In this document: positions 45,283 through 55,207 of the stretch, in pieces
How the letters are laid out: the number at the start of each line of letters is the position of its first letter
How positions within the stretch are numbered: position 1 is the stretch's first letter
DNA from: Variovorax sp. 770b2
GTDB lineage: Bacteria; Pseudomonadota; Gammaproteobacteria; Burkholderiales; Burkholderiaceae_C
Reading direction: 5' to 3'
NCBI RefSeq assembly: GCF_900115685.1
Contig: NZ_FOXJ01000002.1
Span: 310,001-374,000 of the forward strand
Length of the DNA stretch: 64,000 nucleotides
Translations under genes and position numbers: made by a program
Notes under the pieces: generated by a model
Told to the model about the DNA's origin: nothing
Database searches by the model: none
The model's input: the letters and a program-made list of their open reading frames with translations, nothing else

Positions 45283-48079
45283 ATACCGCCTTCCACAGCG
45301 CCAGCATGGCGTCGCGCTCCGCGGCCAGCGCGGGCGGCGTGACCTGGGTCGGCTCTTCGTTCAGGCGCGCGCGATGCTGCACGCGGCGCAGCTCGCGGTA
45401 GGCACGCGCCGCGCTGCGGCCTATGCCTTCGGGCAGCAGCCCGGCCAGTTCGGCGCGCAACAGCAGCGCGATGTTGCCCAGGTTGGGAATCAGCTCCGGG
45501 TGCTCGCCCGACGACGACAACACCAGGAATTGCACCGCGAACTCGGCATCGACCATGCCGCCGGGGCTGTGCTTCACGTCGAAGCGGCCGGCCTTCACCG
45601 GCCGGGCGCCGCGCAGCTTGTCGCGCATCGCGATGATCTCGGCCTTCAGCGCCTCGCGGTCGCGCGGCGACACCAGCACGGCCTCGCGCACCTGGTCGAA
45701 GCGCGCGCCCAGTTCGGCGCCGTGGTCCGCACTGCCCAGCACGAAGCGCGCGCGCGTCATGGCCTGGTGCTCCCAGGTCCATGCGGTGTTGCTGCCGCGG
45801 CCGAGCTGGTACTTCTCGTAGGCCTGGAAGCTGGTGGTGAGCAGGCCCGAGTTGCCGTTGGGCCGCAGCGCCGTGTCGATCTCGAAGAGGTCGCCCTCGC
45901 GCGTCTTCACCGTGAGCCAGTTGATCAGCTTGCGCACATAGGCCGCATAGACCTCGCCGGCGCGCTCGTCGTCATCGTCGTAGACGAACACGATGTCCAG
46001 GTCGCTGCCGTAGCCCAGCTCTTTGCCGCCCAGCTTGCCGTAGCCGATGATCGCGAACTGCGCCACCTCGCGGTGGCGGTTGCGCACATGCGGCCAGCAC
46101 CAGCGGGCGGTCACGCGCAGCGTGGTGTCGGCCAGCGCGCTCAGGTCGTCGGCCACCTGCTCGACGGTGATGCGGCCGTCCACGTCGCGCGCCAGCGTGC
46201 GGAACACCTCGGCATGGTGGGCGTGGCGCAGCAGGTTCAGCAGCCGCTCTTCGTCGGCCTCGCCGGTGCGGGTGAGCGATGCGTGGCGCGCTTCGAGCTC
46301 GCGCTCGAATTCCTCGGCCACGAAGCGGCCGGACAGCATCTCGTCGCTCGCCAGTTCGTCGATCACGCCCGGGTGCTGCATCAGGTAGCGCGCGGGCCAT
46401 TTCGCGGCACCCAGGAGGCGCAGCAGGCGCTCCTGCACGGCGGGCCGTTCGACCAGCAGCGCCAGGTAGCTCTCGCGGCGCATCAGCGGCTCGATCCAGT
46501 CGGCCCAGCGCATCGCGGCATCCACGTGGCGCGGCGTCTGCCCCGCACCGTCGCCATCGGGTTCCTTCAGCCACTGGCCGGTGCGCTGCACCAGCTGGCG
46601 CAGCCGCCCGCGCGTCTCTTCGCGCAGGGCGAGCACGCGCGGCGTTTCGCACCAGTCGCGGATGCGCTCGGCAAAGACGGGGGGCAGGTCGTCCAGCAGG
46701 TCCGCCAGGTCGGCGGGCGCCGCGGCCTTCTTGCCGTTGCACTTGCCGTTGCAGGGCTTCTCGCCGCCCAAGAGCTTGTCGAATTCCTGTGCGACGAACT
46801 CGCGGTGAGTGTCCAGCTGCGCGAGGAAGGGGCAGCAGTCGGCGTAGCCCATCGACTGCGCGATCCAGCGCAGGTCGTCGTCGGCCACCGGCAGCACGTG
46901 GGTCTGCTGGTCGTCCAGGTACTGGATGCGGTGCTCCACGCGGCGCAGGAACTCGTAGGCCTGGGCCAGCGCATCGGCGGTTTCCTGCGGCATGAGGTTG
47001 GCGCGTGCGAGCCGCTGCAGCGCATCGAGCGTGGGCCGCGTGCGCAGTTCGGGGAACTGTCCGCCGCGCACCACCTGCAAGAGCTGCACGGTGAATTCGA
47101 TCTCGCGGATGCCGCCGCGCGAGAGCTTGACGTCGTTCGCGCGCTCGGGCCGCCCGGCGCTGCGGCGCGCCGACTGTTCGCGGATCTGCCGGTGCAGCGT
47201 GCGCAGCGAATCGAACACGCTGTAGTCCAGGTAGCGGCGGAACACGAACGGCAGCACGGCGCCGCGCAGCCCGTCGGCATGGCCGCCCTGCACGATGTCG
47301 CGCGGCGCCACCACCCGGCTCTTCATCCACGCGAAGCGCTCCCACTCGCGGCCCTGCACCTGGAAATATTCCTCGAGCGCATCGAGCGAAACCACGCTCG
47401 GGCCCGAGTTGCCGTTGGGCCGCAGGGCCAGGTCGACGCGGAACACGAAGCCGTGCTCGGTGGTGTCGCCCACCAGCGCGTAGATGCGCTTCACCGCGCG
47501 CGAGAAGTACTCCTGGTTCGCAAGGCGCCCGCGGCCGTCGGCGTCGCCTTGGGTCTCGCCGTCCAGGTCGTACAGGTAGATGAGATCGATGTCGCTGGAC
47601 ACGTTGAGCTCGCGCGCACCGAGCTTGCCCATGCCAATCACCCAGAGCTGCGCGCGCTGGCCGTCGGGGCCGAGCGGCGCGCCGTGCACGGCATCGAGCT
47701 CGTGGCAGGCGTCGGCGCAGGCGATGTCGAGCGCCAGTTCGGCAAGCTCGGTGACCGCGGTGGTCACCACGGCCAGGGGCGCCTGTTGGTCGCAATCGAG
47801 CGTGACCAGCCGCTCCATCACCAGCTGCCTGACAATGCGCAAGGCATCGCCCACCGCGTCACCGCGTTGGCGCAATGCCTCGAAGGCCACGGTCATCGAT
47901 TCGCGCCGCGGCTCGCCCGGGGGAAGCAATGCAAGCTCGGCCGCATACCTGCGACGCAGGCGCTGGACGAAACGGGAGTAGGAAGAGAACGCGATCTGTG
48001 CGATCTGCGTCGAAGTGGCTGGCAACTGGTTCACACTGCTATCGGTTTCCGTGGAACCCCTCTGAATGCTGGCGGTCAT
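45275..48079 (-). CDS. glnE: Bifunctional glutamine synthetase adenylyltransferase/deadenylase
   Basis: A 934-residue enzyme that adenylylates and deadenylylates GlnA in response to PII and glutamine. It has two nucleotidyltransferase domains. The N-terminal deadenylase has GMGKLGARELNVSSDIDLIYLY and the C-terminal adenylyltransferase has GYGKLGGKELGYGSDLDIVFVY, each with the catalytic D-x-D. Both are followed by an FRVDLALRPNGNSG or FEIDTALRPNGNSG loop. Length is close to the 946 of E. coli. The ATG at 48079 is taken because the frame upstream runs into the divergent yhdP gene. glnE and rlpA overlap by 8 bp. Confidence 0.96.
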   Translation of the reverse strand: MTASIQRGSTETDSSVNQLPATSTQIAQIAFSSYSRFVQRLRRRYAAELALLPPGEPRRESMTVAFEALRQRGDAVGDALRIVRQLVMERLVTLDCDQQAPLAVVTTAVTELAELALDIACADACHELDAVHGAPLGPDGQRAQLWVIGMGKLGARELNVSSDIDLIYLYDLDGETQGDADGRGRLANQEYFSRAVKRIYALVGDTTEHGFVFRVDLALRPNGNSGPSVVSLDALEEYFQVQGREWERFAWMKSRVVAPRDIVQGGHADGLRGAVLPFVFRRYLDYSVFDSLRTLHRQIREQSARRSAGRPERANDVKLSRGGIREIEFTVQLLQVVRGGQFPELRTRPTLDALQRLARANLMPQETADALAQAYEFLRRVEHRIQYLDDQQTHVLPVADDDLRWIAQSMGYADCCPFLAQLDTHREFVAQEFDKLLGGEKPCNGKCNGKKAAAPADLADLLDDLPPVFAERIRDWCETPRVLALREETRGRLRQLVQRTGQWLKEPDGDGAGQTPRHVDAAMRWADWIEPLMRRESYLALLVERPAVQERLLRLLGAAKWPARYLMQHPGVIDELASDEMLSGRFVAEEFERELEARHASLTRTGEADEERLLNLLRHAHHAEVFRTLARDVDGRITVEQVADDLSALADTTLRVTARWCWPHVRNRHREVAQFAIIGYGKLGGKELGYGSDLDIVFVYDDDDERAGEVYAAYVRKLINWLTVKTREGDLFEIDTALRPNGNSGLLTTSFQAYEKYQLGRGSNTAWTWEHQAMTRARFVLGSADHGAELGARFDQVREAVLVSPRDREALKAEIIAMRDKLRGARPVKAGRFDVKHSPGGMVDAEFAVQFLVLSSSGEHPELIPNLGNIALLLRAELAGLLPEGIGRSAARAYRELRRVQHRARLNEEPTQVTPPALAAERDAMLALWKAVFG

Positions 48080-48104
48080 AATTCCCGACACAGCGCGATC
48101 CTCA

Positions 48105-51100
48105 ATGAACGACACGGCGTCTACCCCTTCACGTCTGCTCAAAATCACCGCTGTGACGGCGCGCTGGCTGTTGGGTTTGCTGATCGCTGCATGGCTTCTG
48201 CTGGCGCTGTCAGTCGTTGTCCTACACGCGTGGATTGTGCCGCGAATCGGTGATTTTCGCGGCGCACTGGAGGCACAGGCTAGCAAGGCCATCGGCGTGC
48301 CGGTGCGCATCGGCTCTATCACCGCCCGCCCCGAGGGGCTTTTCCCCGCCTTCGAACTGCGCGACGTGGTGCTGCAGGATGCCGGCCAGCGCGAGGCCCT
48401 TCGCCTCGTGCGCGTGGTGGCCAGCGTGTCGCCGCGCTCGCTCTGGCGCCTGAATTTCGAGCAGCTCTACATCGAGGGTCCGCAGCTCGATGTGCGCCGC
48501 GATGCTCAGGGAAAACTCCATGTGGCTGGATTGCACATGTCGACCGACACGACCGGAGAGACCCGCGCCGCCGACTGGTTTTTCGCGCAGCGCGAGCTGG
48601 TCATCGAAGGCGGCACGGTGCGCTGGACCGACGAGCAGCGCCAGGCCGAGCCGCTGCTCCTGACCGATGTGCGCTTCGTCGCGCGCAACGGCGGCCGCCG
48701 CCACGGCCTCAGGCTCGACGCCACGCCGCCGGCCGGCTGGGGCGAGCGCTTCACGCTGCGCGGGCAGTTCCGCCAACCGCTCTTGTCGGTGCGCACCGGC
48801 CGCTGGCAGACCTGGGACGGCCAGATCTACGCCGACCTGCCCTACATCGACGTCACCCGCCTGGGCCAGTACGTCTCGCTCGACGCGCGCATCCGCGAAG
48901 GCAACGGCGCGGTGCGCCTCTGGGCCGACGTGGAAGACGGCCAGTTCGTGGGCGGCGCGGCCGACCTGGGGCTGGACCGGGTCGACGTCTCGCTGGGCAA
49001 GGAGCTGCAGCCGCTGGTGCTGCGCTCGGTCACCGGGCGCCTTGCGGGCCAGCTGGACGACCAGACCTTCGAGTTCTCGACCACCGCGCTGCAGTTCGAC
49101 ACCTCCGAGGGCCTGCGCTGGCCCGGCGGCAACCTCTGGCTGCAGCACACGCCGGCCAAGGGCCGCGCGGCCGAGCGGGGCGCCCTGCGCGCCGACCGCC
49201 TCGACCTGGCCGCGCTCGCGCTCATCGCCGACCGGCTGCCGCTGGGCGACGCCACGCACCGCGTGCTCGACAGCTACGCGCCGCGCGGACTGGTCGAGCA
49301 CATCGACCTGAGCTGGCAGGGCTCGCTGGGCGCGCCCGACAAGTACCAGGCGCGCGGTCGCGTGAGCGGCCTGCGCGTGGCCTCGCAGCCGGCGCCGGCA
49401 ACACCCCCCGCGTCTTCAGCTTCGCCGGCAACGCCCCCCACGGCGACAGCCGCCGCAACACCCCCTCGCGCCCATCCCGGCACACCCGGCCTGAGCGGCG
49501 CCACCATCGATTTCGATGCCACCCAGGCCGGCGGCACGGCCTCGCTGGCCATCGCGCAGGGCACGCTCGAATTCCCCGGCGTGTTCGAGGAGCCCGTCAT
49601 CCCGATCGACCGGCTCTCCACGCAACTCCAGTGGAAGCTGGACAACGGCAACGCGCAGGTGCAGGTCGCCAAGCTGCGTTTTGCCAACACCGACGCCGAG
49701 GGCGATGCCGAAGCCAGCTGGCGCACCAGCGACCCGGCCGTCTCCAGCGGCAAGGGCCGTTTTCCCGGCGTGCTCGACCTGCAGGGCAAGCTCACCCGCG
49801 CCGACGGCACGCGCGTGTTCCGCTACCTGCCGCTGGACATTCCCCAGCACACGCGCGACTACGTGCGCGATGCCGTCACCAAGGGCACCGCCAGCACCGT
49901 CGATTTCCGCGTGCGCGGCGACCTGCACGACATGCCCTTCATGGACCCGAAGCAGGGCGATTTCCGCATCGCGGCCAAGGTGGCCGACGTCAACTACGCC
50001 TACGTGCCGCAGACCGCCACCGCCATCCCCGCGCGCACCGGCACGCCGGCGCCGGCCTGGCCTGCGCTCACGGGCCTGTCGGGCGAACTGGTGTTCGAGC
50101 GCGCCGGCATGCTGGTGCGCAATGCGCGCGGAAAGCTGGCCGGCGCCAACGGCGTGGAGGTGACCAAGGCCGAGGCGCAGATCGCCGACATGTCGCACCA
50201 TGCCTCGCTGCTGCGCGTCGATGCACAGGCCAAGGGGCCGCTGGGCGAGGTGCTGCGCGTCGGCGCGCCGCTGGCCGGTGAAACCGGCGAACTCATGCTG
50301 CGCGCGCGCGCCACCGGTTCGGCCGACTACAAGCTGCACCTGGAGCTACCGCTCGCGGCGATGGACAACGCCAAGGTGCAGGCCAGCATCGCGCTCGCCG
50401 ACAACGAGCTGCAGCTCGTGCCCGAGGCGCCCTCGCTCACGCACGCCAAGGGCACGCTGAACTTCACCGAGACCGGCTTTGCGCTGTCCGGCGTGCAGGC
50501 CAGGCTGCTGGGCGGCGACATCCGCATCGAAGGCAAGGGCCGCTTCACCGGCCCCAACCGCGAGGTCGCGCTGAAGGCGCAGGGCACGGCCACCGCCGAG
50601 GGCCTGCGCGGTGCGCGCGAGGCCGAATGGCTCGCGCGCCTTGCCGCCAAGGCCACGGGCAGCACGCCCTACGCGGCCGCGTTCTCGGTGCGCGATGGCG
50701 CCTCCGAGCTCTTGCTCACGAGCAGCCTGCAGGGCCTGGCCCTGCAACTGCCGGCACCGCTGGTGAAGACGGCCGAGGAGCAGATGGCGCTGCGCATCGA
50801 GAAGAAGGTGCTGGCGCGCGAGACCCGTGAAACCCGCGAAAACCGCGAGAGCCGCCAGGGCGGCGTCACCGTCGCCACGCAGGACCAGCTCTCGCTGGAG
50901 CTGGGCCGCGTCGGCTCGGTGCAGTTCGTTCGCGACATCTCGGGCGCCGAGGCGCGCGTGCTGCGCGGCAGCATCGGCGTCGGCCTCGCGGCGGGCGAGA
51001 CCGCGAGCCTGCCCGACAAGGGCGTGTTCGCGAACGTCAACGTGGCCAAGCTGGACATCGCCGCATGGGACGCCCTCCTGGGCGCCGCCGCGAGCAGCAC

Positions 51101-52304
51101 CCCGAGCGAAGCCCCGGGCGCCGCCGAGGACGCCGCGCAGGCCTACCTGCCCACGCGCATCGCGGTGCGCGCGCAGGAGCTGGGCATTGCCGGGCGCACG
51201 CTGCACAACGTGGTGCTGGGCGGCACGCGCGAGGGCGCGCTCTGGCGCGCCAACATCGACGCCACCGAATTGAGCGGCTACGCCGAGTACCGCCACACGC
51301 AGGCCGGCCGGCTCTACGCGCGGCTCGCGCGGCTGAAGATCGCGCCCTCCGAGGCGACGCAGGTGGAAGCGCTGCTCGACGAGCAGCCGGGCACGCTGCC
51401 GGCCCTGGACATCGTGATCGACGATTTCGAGCTGCTCGGCAAGCGCCTGGGCCGTGCCGAGATCGATGCGGTCAACCGCGGCGGCGCGGGCCGCGAGTGG
51501 CTCCTGAACAAGCTGACCTTCACCATGCCCGAGGCGAGCTTCGCGGCCAAGGGCACCTGGGCCGCCATCCCCGGCGCCGCCGCGGGGCAGCGCCGCACGG
51601 CCATGACCTTCAAGCTGGACATCGCCGATGCCGGCGACCTGCTCGGGCGCTTCGGCATGCCCGGCGTGCTGCGGCGCGGAAAGGGGCGCCTCGAAGGCGA
51701 CGTGAACTGGCGCGGCTCGCCGTTCTCGCTCGACTATCCGAGCCTGGGCGGGAATCTGCAGGTCGATGTGGAATCGGGCCAGTTCCTCAAGGCCGACCCG
51801 GGGCTGGCCAAGCTGCTGGGCGTGCTGAGCCTGCAGGCGCTGCCGCGACGGCTCACGCTGGACTTTCGCGACGTGTTCAGCGAAGGCTTCGCCTTCGACT
51901 TCATCCGCGGCGACGCCAGGATCAACAAGGGCATCGCGAGCACCAACAACCTGCAGATGAAGGGCGTCAATGCCGCCGCGCTCATGGACGGCTCGGCCGA
52001 CATCGTGCGCGAGACGCAGAACCTGCGCGTGGTGGTGGTGCCCGAGATCAACGCCGGCACCGCCGCGCTGGTGGCCACCGCGATCAACCCGGCCATCGGC
52101 CTGGGCACCTTCCTCGCGCAGTGGGTGCTGAGCAAGCCGCTCGCAGCCGCCGCCACGCAGGAGTTCCATATCGAGGGCACCTGGGCCGACCCCAAGATCG
52201 CCAAGGTGCCGCGCACGCTGCAACTGCCCAGCCTCCCGGCCCTGCCGGGCCAGACCGGCTCGGCGGCCGCGGAAGAACGCAAGAAAACGGAGACCACGCA
52301 ATGA
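48105..52304 (+). CDS. yhdP: YhdP family AsmA-like protein (DUF3971)
   Basis: 1399 residues. A signal-anchor helix near residues 20-45 (WLLGLLIAAWLLLALSVVVL) is followed by a very long periplasmic part rich in beta-strands. Conserved segments include IGVPVRIGSITARPEGLFP, PWPYLPL-like YLPLDIPQHTRDYVRDAV, and near the end GMPGVLRRGKGRLEGDVNWRG and GVLSLQALPRRLTLDFRDVFSEGFAFD. These match YhdP, which forms a bridge for phospholipid transport to the outer membrane alongside TamB and YdbH. Divergent from glnE with only 25 bp between starts; its stop overlaps the next gene (ATGA). Confidence 0.93.
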   Translation: MNDTASTPSRLLKITAVTARWLLGLLIAAWLLLALSVVVLHAWIVPRIGDFRGALEAQASKAIGVPVRIGSITARPEGLFPAFELRDVVLQDAGQREALRLVRVVASVSPRSLWRLNFEQLYIEGPQLDVRRDAQGKLHVAGLHMSTDTTGETRAADWFFAQRELVIEGGTVRWTDEQRQAEPLLLTDVRFVARNGGRRHGLRLDATPPAGWGERFTLRGQFRQPLLSVRTGRWQTWDGQIYADLPYIDVTRLGQYVSLDARIREGNGAVRLWADVEDGQFVGGAADLGLDRVDVSLGKELQPLVLRSVTGRLAGQLDDQTFEFSTTALQFDTSEGLRWPGGNLWLQHTPAKGRAAERGALRADRLDLAALALIADRLPLGDATHRVLDSYAPRGLVEHIDLSWQGSLGAPDKYQARGRVSGLRVASQPAPATPPASSASPATPPTATAAATPPRAHPGTPGLSGATIDFDATQAGGTASLAIAQGTLEFPGVFEEPVIPIDRLSTQLQWKLDNGNAQVQVAKLRFANTDAEGDAEASWRTSDPAVSSGKGRFPGVLDLQGKLTRADGTRVFRYLPLDIPQHTRDYVRDAVTKGTASTVDFRVRGDLHDMPFMDPKQGDFRIAAKVADVNYAYVPQTATAIPARTGTPAPAWPALTGLSGELVFERAGMLVRNARGKLAGANGVEVTKAEAQIADMSHHASLLRVDAQAKGPLGEVLRVGAPLAGETGELMLRARATGSADYKLHLELPLAAMDNAKVQASIALADNELQLVPEAPSLTHAKGTLNFTETGFALSGVQARLLGGDIRIEGKGRFTGPNREVALKAQGTATAEGLRGAREAEWLARLAAKATGSTPYAAAFSVRDGASELLLTSSLQGLALQLPAPLVKTAEEQMALRIEKKVLARETRETRENRESRQGGVTVATQDQLSLELGRVGSVQFVRDISGAEARVLRGSIGVGLAAGETASLPDKGVFANVNVAKLDIAAWDALLGAAASSTPSEAPGAAEDAAQAYLPTRIAVRAQELGIAGRTLHNVVLGGTREGALWRANIDATELSGYAEYRHTQAGRLYARLARLKIAPSEATQVEALLDEQPGTLPALDIVIDDFELLGKRLGRAEIDAVNRGGAGREWLLNKLTFTMPEASFAAKGTWAAIPGAAAGQRRTAMTFKLDIADAGDLLGRFGMPGVLRRGKGRLEGDVNWRGSPFSLDYPSLGGNLQVDVESGQFLKADPGLAKLLGVLSLQALPRRLTLDFRDVFSEGFAFDFIRGDARINKGIASTNNLQMKGVNAAALMDGSADIVRETQNLRVVVVPEINAGTAALVATAINPAIGLGTFLAQWVLSKPLAAAATQEFHIEGTWADPKIAKVPRTLQLPSLPALPGQTGSAAAEERKKTETTQ

Positions 52305-53116
52305 AAGTCGCAGCCATCCAGATGGTGTCGGCCATCGCCCGCGAAGCCAACCTCGCACGCGCGCACGACCTGCTCGCGGAGGCGGCCGCGGCCGGCGCCG
52401 AGCTCGCGGTGCTGCCCGAGTATTTCTGCATGATGGGGGCGCGCGACACCGACAAGCTGGGCCTGCGCGAGACGGCCGGCGCGGGCACGGTGCAGGGCTT
52501 TCTGGCCGACGCGGCGCGCGAGTTCGGCCTGTGGATCGTGGGCGGCACGCTGCCCATCGAGAGCACCGATGCCGAGCATGTCTTCAACAGCTCGCTGGCC
52601 TTCTCGCCCGAAGGAAAGTGCGTGGCGCGCTACGACAAGATCCATCTCTTCTTCTTCGACAACGGCACCGAGCGCTACGACGAGCGCCGCGTCATCGCAC
52701 CGGGCACCGAGCCTGTCGTGTTCGACCTGCCTTCACGCGACGGCCACAGCTGGCGCATCGGCATGAGCGTCTGCTATGACCTGCGCTTTCCCGAGCTGTA
52801 CCGCGCGCTGGCCAGGCAGGGCGCCGACCTGCTCCTGGTGCCCAGCGCCTTCACCCGCACGACAGGCGCCGCCCACTGGGAGGTGCTGCTGCGTGCCCGC
52901 GCCATCGAGAACCTCGCGTGGGTGGTGGCGCCCGCGCAGGGCGGCACGCATGAAAACGGCCGCCAGACCTGGGGCCAGTCGCTCATCGTCGACCCCTGGG
53001 GCACGGTGGTGGCCGAGCAGGCGAGCGACGAGGGCGTGGTGCTGTTCGACATCGACGCCCGGCAGATCGAGCGCACGCGCACGCAACTGCCCGTGTTGTC
53101 GCACTGCGTTCTCTAG
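52301..53116 (+). CDS. Carbon-nitrogen hydrolase (Nit1-like, deaminated glutathione amidase type)
   Basis: A 271-residue cytosolic amidase of the nitrilase superfamily. The catalytic triad is Glu40 (AVLPEYF), Lys113 (RYDKIHLF) and Cys158 (SVCYDLRFPELYR). The sequences around these residues resemble Nit1, which hydrolyses deaminated glutathione as metabolite repair. The ATG overlaps the yhdP stop (ATGA), so it is translationally coupled, and 2 bp after its stop the histidine kinase starts. In many relatives tldD follows this pair, but here it does not. Confidence 0.9.
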   Translation: MKVAAIQMVSAIAREANLARAHDLLAEAAAAGAELAVLPEYFCMMGARDTDKLGLRETAGAGTVQGFLADAAREFGLWIVGGTLPIESTDAEHVFNSSLAFSPEGKCVARYDKIHLFFFDNGTERYDERRVIAPGTEPVVFDLPSRDGHSWRIGMSVCYDLRFPELYRALARQGADLLLVPSAFTRTTGAAHWEVLLRARAIENLAWVVAPAQGGTHENGRQTWGQSLIVDPWGTVVAEQASDEGVVLFDIDARQIERTRTQLPVLSHCVL

Positions 53117-53118
53117 CG

Positions 53119-55170
53119 ATGTCCGATGCGCTGCTGACCGTCGCACCGCAGCGGTGGGCGCGCTCCGCGTTCGCGCGCCTGCGCTCGCTGTGGCAGCGCT
53201 GGTTCCTGTGGCTGCTGCTCGCGGTGCTGGTGTCGGTGCTGCTGGTCACGGTGGTGTGGCTGGCGGGGCGGCACGAGGTCGAGCAGGTGCAGGCGCAGCT
53301 GGACCGCGACACCGCCGACGCCGTTTCCGATCTGCGCAGCGGCTTCCAGCGCAACGCGCAGAGCCTGCGCGCCACGCAGACGCCGGGCACGGATCGCGCG
53401 CAATGGAACGATGCCGCGGCCGCCCTGCTGCGCGAGCACCGCGAATGGCTCAGGCTCGAATGGCGCGACGCGGGCCTGCGCCCGCTGGAGGGCATCAACA
53501 CGCCCTACCGCATGCGCCTTCTCGACGAGGCGAGCCGCGGCCCCGAGCAGTCCGACGTGATGCTGGCCTGCGCGGCCGCCCGCAAGCTCGGCGCGGGCGC
53601 GTACTCGCCCAGCCACTACGTGCCGATTGCCGGTGGCGGCGGTGTCGAGGTGATGGAGTTCTGCGTGCCGATCGACGCCGGCGGCTTCCTGGTGGCGAGC
53701 TATTCGCTGCGCGATGCGCTCATCGAGCTGGTCGGCCCCACGCTCACACGCGGGCAGGAGGTTTCGTTCACCGAGGCCGACGGTACGCGGCTGGTGGCGC
53801 TGGGCAGTTCGCGCCGCGTCGGCACGCGCGTCTTCTCCTCGCAGCAGTTGATCGACCTGCCGGGCACCGCGCTGATGCTGCGCGTCGATGGCTGGCGCGC
53901 CGCGCCCGACCTGTTTCCCAACATGCTCACGGCGCTGGTCACCGCGATCTCGATCGCGCTGGTGTCGGTGCTGGTGCTGCTCGCGCGCGATACGCGGCGG
54001 CGCCTGCGCGCCGAGCGCGACCTGGCCGATGCGCTCGCCTTTCGCAAGGCCATGGAAGACTCGGTCATCACCGGTCTGCGCGCACGCGACCTGCAGGGGC
54101 GCATCACCTACGTGAACCCGGCCTTCTGCGAGATGGTGGGCTTCAGCCCCGACGAGCTCATGGCCGACAACGCCGACGCGCCGGAAGCCCCTTACTGGCC
54201 CACCGAACTCGCGCACGAATACCAGCAGCGACAGGCGCGGCGGCTGGCCGGCGGCATGCCGCCGCGCGAAGGCTTCGAATCGGTCTTCATGCGCAAGGAC
54301 GGCACGCGCTTTCCGGTGTTGATCTTCGAGGCGCCGCTGATCAACGCGCACCGCGTGCAGACCGGCTGGATGAGCGCGTTCATCGACGTGAGCGAGCAGC
54401 GCCGCATCGAGGAGCTTTCGCGCGCGAGCCAGGAGCGCCTGCAGGCCAGCGCGCGCCTGGCCACGGTCGGCGAAATGGCGTCGCTGCTGAGCCACGAACT
54501 CACGCAGCCGCTGGCCGCGATCGCGAGCTATGCGAGCGGCTCGCTCAACCTGCTGGGTCCGAACGCGAAGGGCGACCAGGGCGAAGTCGCGATGGCCGTC
54601 AGGCGCATCGCCGAGCAGGCCGACCGCGCGGGCCAGGTGATCCGCAGCGTGCACGACTTCGTGCGCCGGCGCGACCGCACACGCGAGGCCGTCGCGCCGC
54701 AGGCACTGATCGACGCGGTGCTGCCGCTGGTGCGGCTGCAGGCGCGCAAGCTCGGCGTGATCATCGAGGTGGTGCTCGAAGACCGGCTGCCCGCGGCCAT
54801 GTGCGACCGCACGCTGGTCGAGCAGGTGCTGCTCAACCTCGCGCGCAACGCGATGCAGGCGATGGACAGCCCCGACAACATCGGCAGCCGCGTGCTGCGG
54901 CTGCGCGTGGCGCGTGCCGTGGCGGTGGGCGGCCCGGGCACCGAGGACGCGCGGCGCTGGCTCGAGTTCTCGGTGGCCGATCTGGGTTGCGGCATCGACG
55001 AGGACGTCGCCGAGCGGCTCTTCACGCCCTTTTTCACCACGCGCGCCGACGGCATGGGGCTCGGCCTGAGCCTGTGCCGCACGGTGGTGGAGCAGCATGG
55101 CGGCGCCCTGATGCACGAACCCAACCGGCCGCGCGGCACCATCTTTCGCTTTACCCTGCCGAGCACATGA
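53119..55170 (+). CDS. PAS-domain sensor histidine kinase
   Basis: 683 residues. A first transmembrane helix (about 28-50) and a second (about 270-292) bracket a periplasmic sensor of about 220 residues. A cytoplasmic PAS domain (about 310-430, GRITYVNPAFCEMVGFSPDEL) follows, then HisKA with the phospho-accepting His near residue 458 in LLSHELTQPLAAIASYASG. The ATPase domain has N-box LNLARNAMQAMD, G1 VADLGCGIDED and GMGLGLSLCRTVVEQHGG. The layout resembles FixL/DctB-type kinases. The FixJ-type regulator 37 bp downstream is its obvious partner. Signal unknown. Confidence 0.92.
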   Translation: MSDALLTVAPQRWARSAFARLRSLWQRWFLWLLLAVLVSVLLVTVVWLAGRHEVEQVQAQLDRDTADAVSDLRSGFQRNAQSLRATQTPGTDRAQWNDAAAALLREHREWLRLEWRDAGLRPLEGINTPYRMRLLDEASRGPEQSDVMLACAAARKLGAGAYSPSHYVPIAGGGGVEVMEFCVPIDAGGFLVASYSLRDALIELVGPTLTRGQEVSFTEADGTRLVALGSSRRVGTRVFSSQQLIDLPGTALMLRVDGWRAAPDLFPNMLTALVTAISIALVSVLVLLARDTRRRLRAERDLADALAFRKAMEDSVITGLRARDLQGRITYVNPAFCEMVGFSPDELMADNADAPEAPYWPTELAHEYQQRQARRLAGGMPPREGFESVFMRKDGTRFPVLIFEAPLINAHRVQTGWMSAFIDVSEQRRIEELSRASQERLQASARLATVGEMASLLSHELTQPLAAIASYASGSLNLLGPNAKGDQGEVAMAVRRIAEQADRAGQVIRSVHDFVRRRDRTREAVAPQALIDAVLPLVRLQARKLGVIIEVVLEDRLPAAMCDRTLVEQVLLNLARNAMQAMDSPDNIGSRVLRLRVARAVAVGGPGTEDARRWLEFSVADLGCGIDEDVAERLFTPFFTTRADGMGLGLSLCRTVVEQHGGALMHEPNRPRGTIFRFTLPST

Positions 55171-55207
55171 CGCGCTCGCTGCCTTCGCTCTTCCTGGAAT
55201 TGTTGAT

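Noticed and set aside
45065..48253. 1062-codon plus-strand frame opposite glnE
   Set aside because: No recognisable fold; glnE on the other strand has both nucleotidyltransferase domains.
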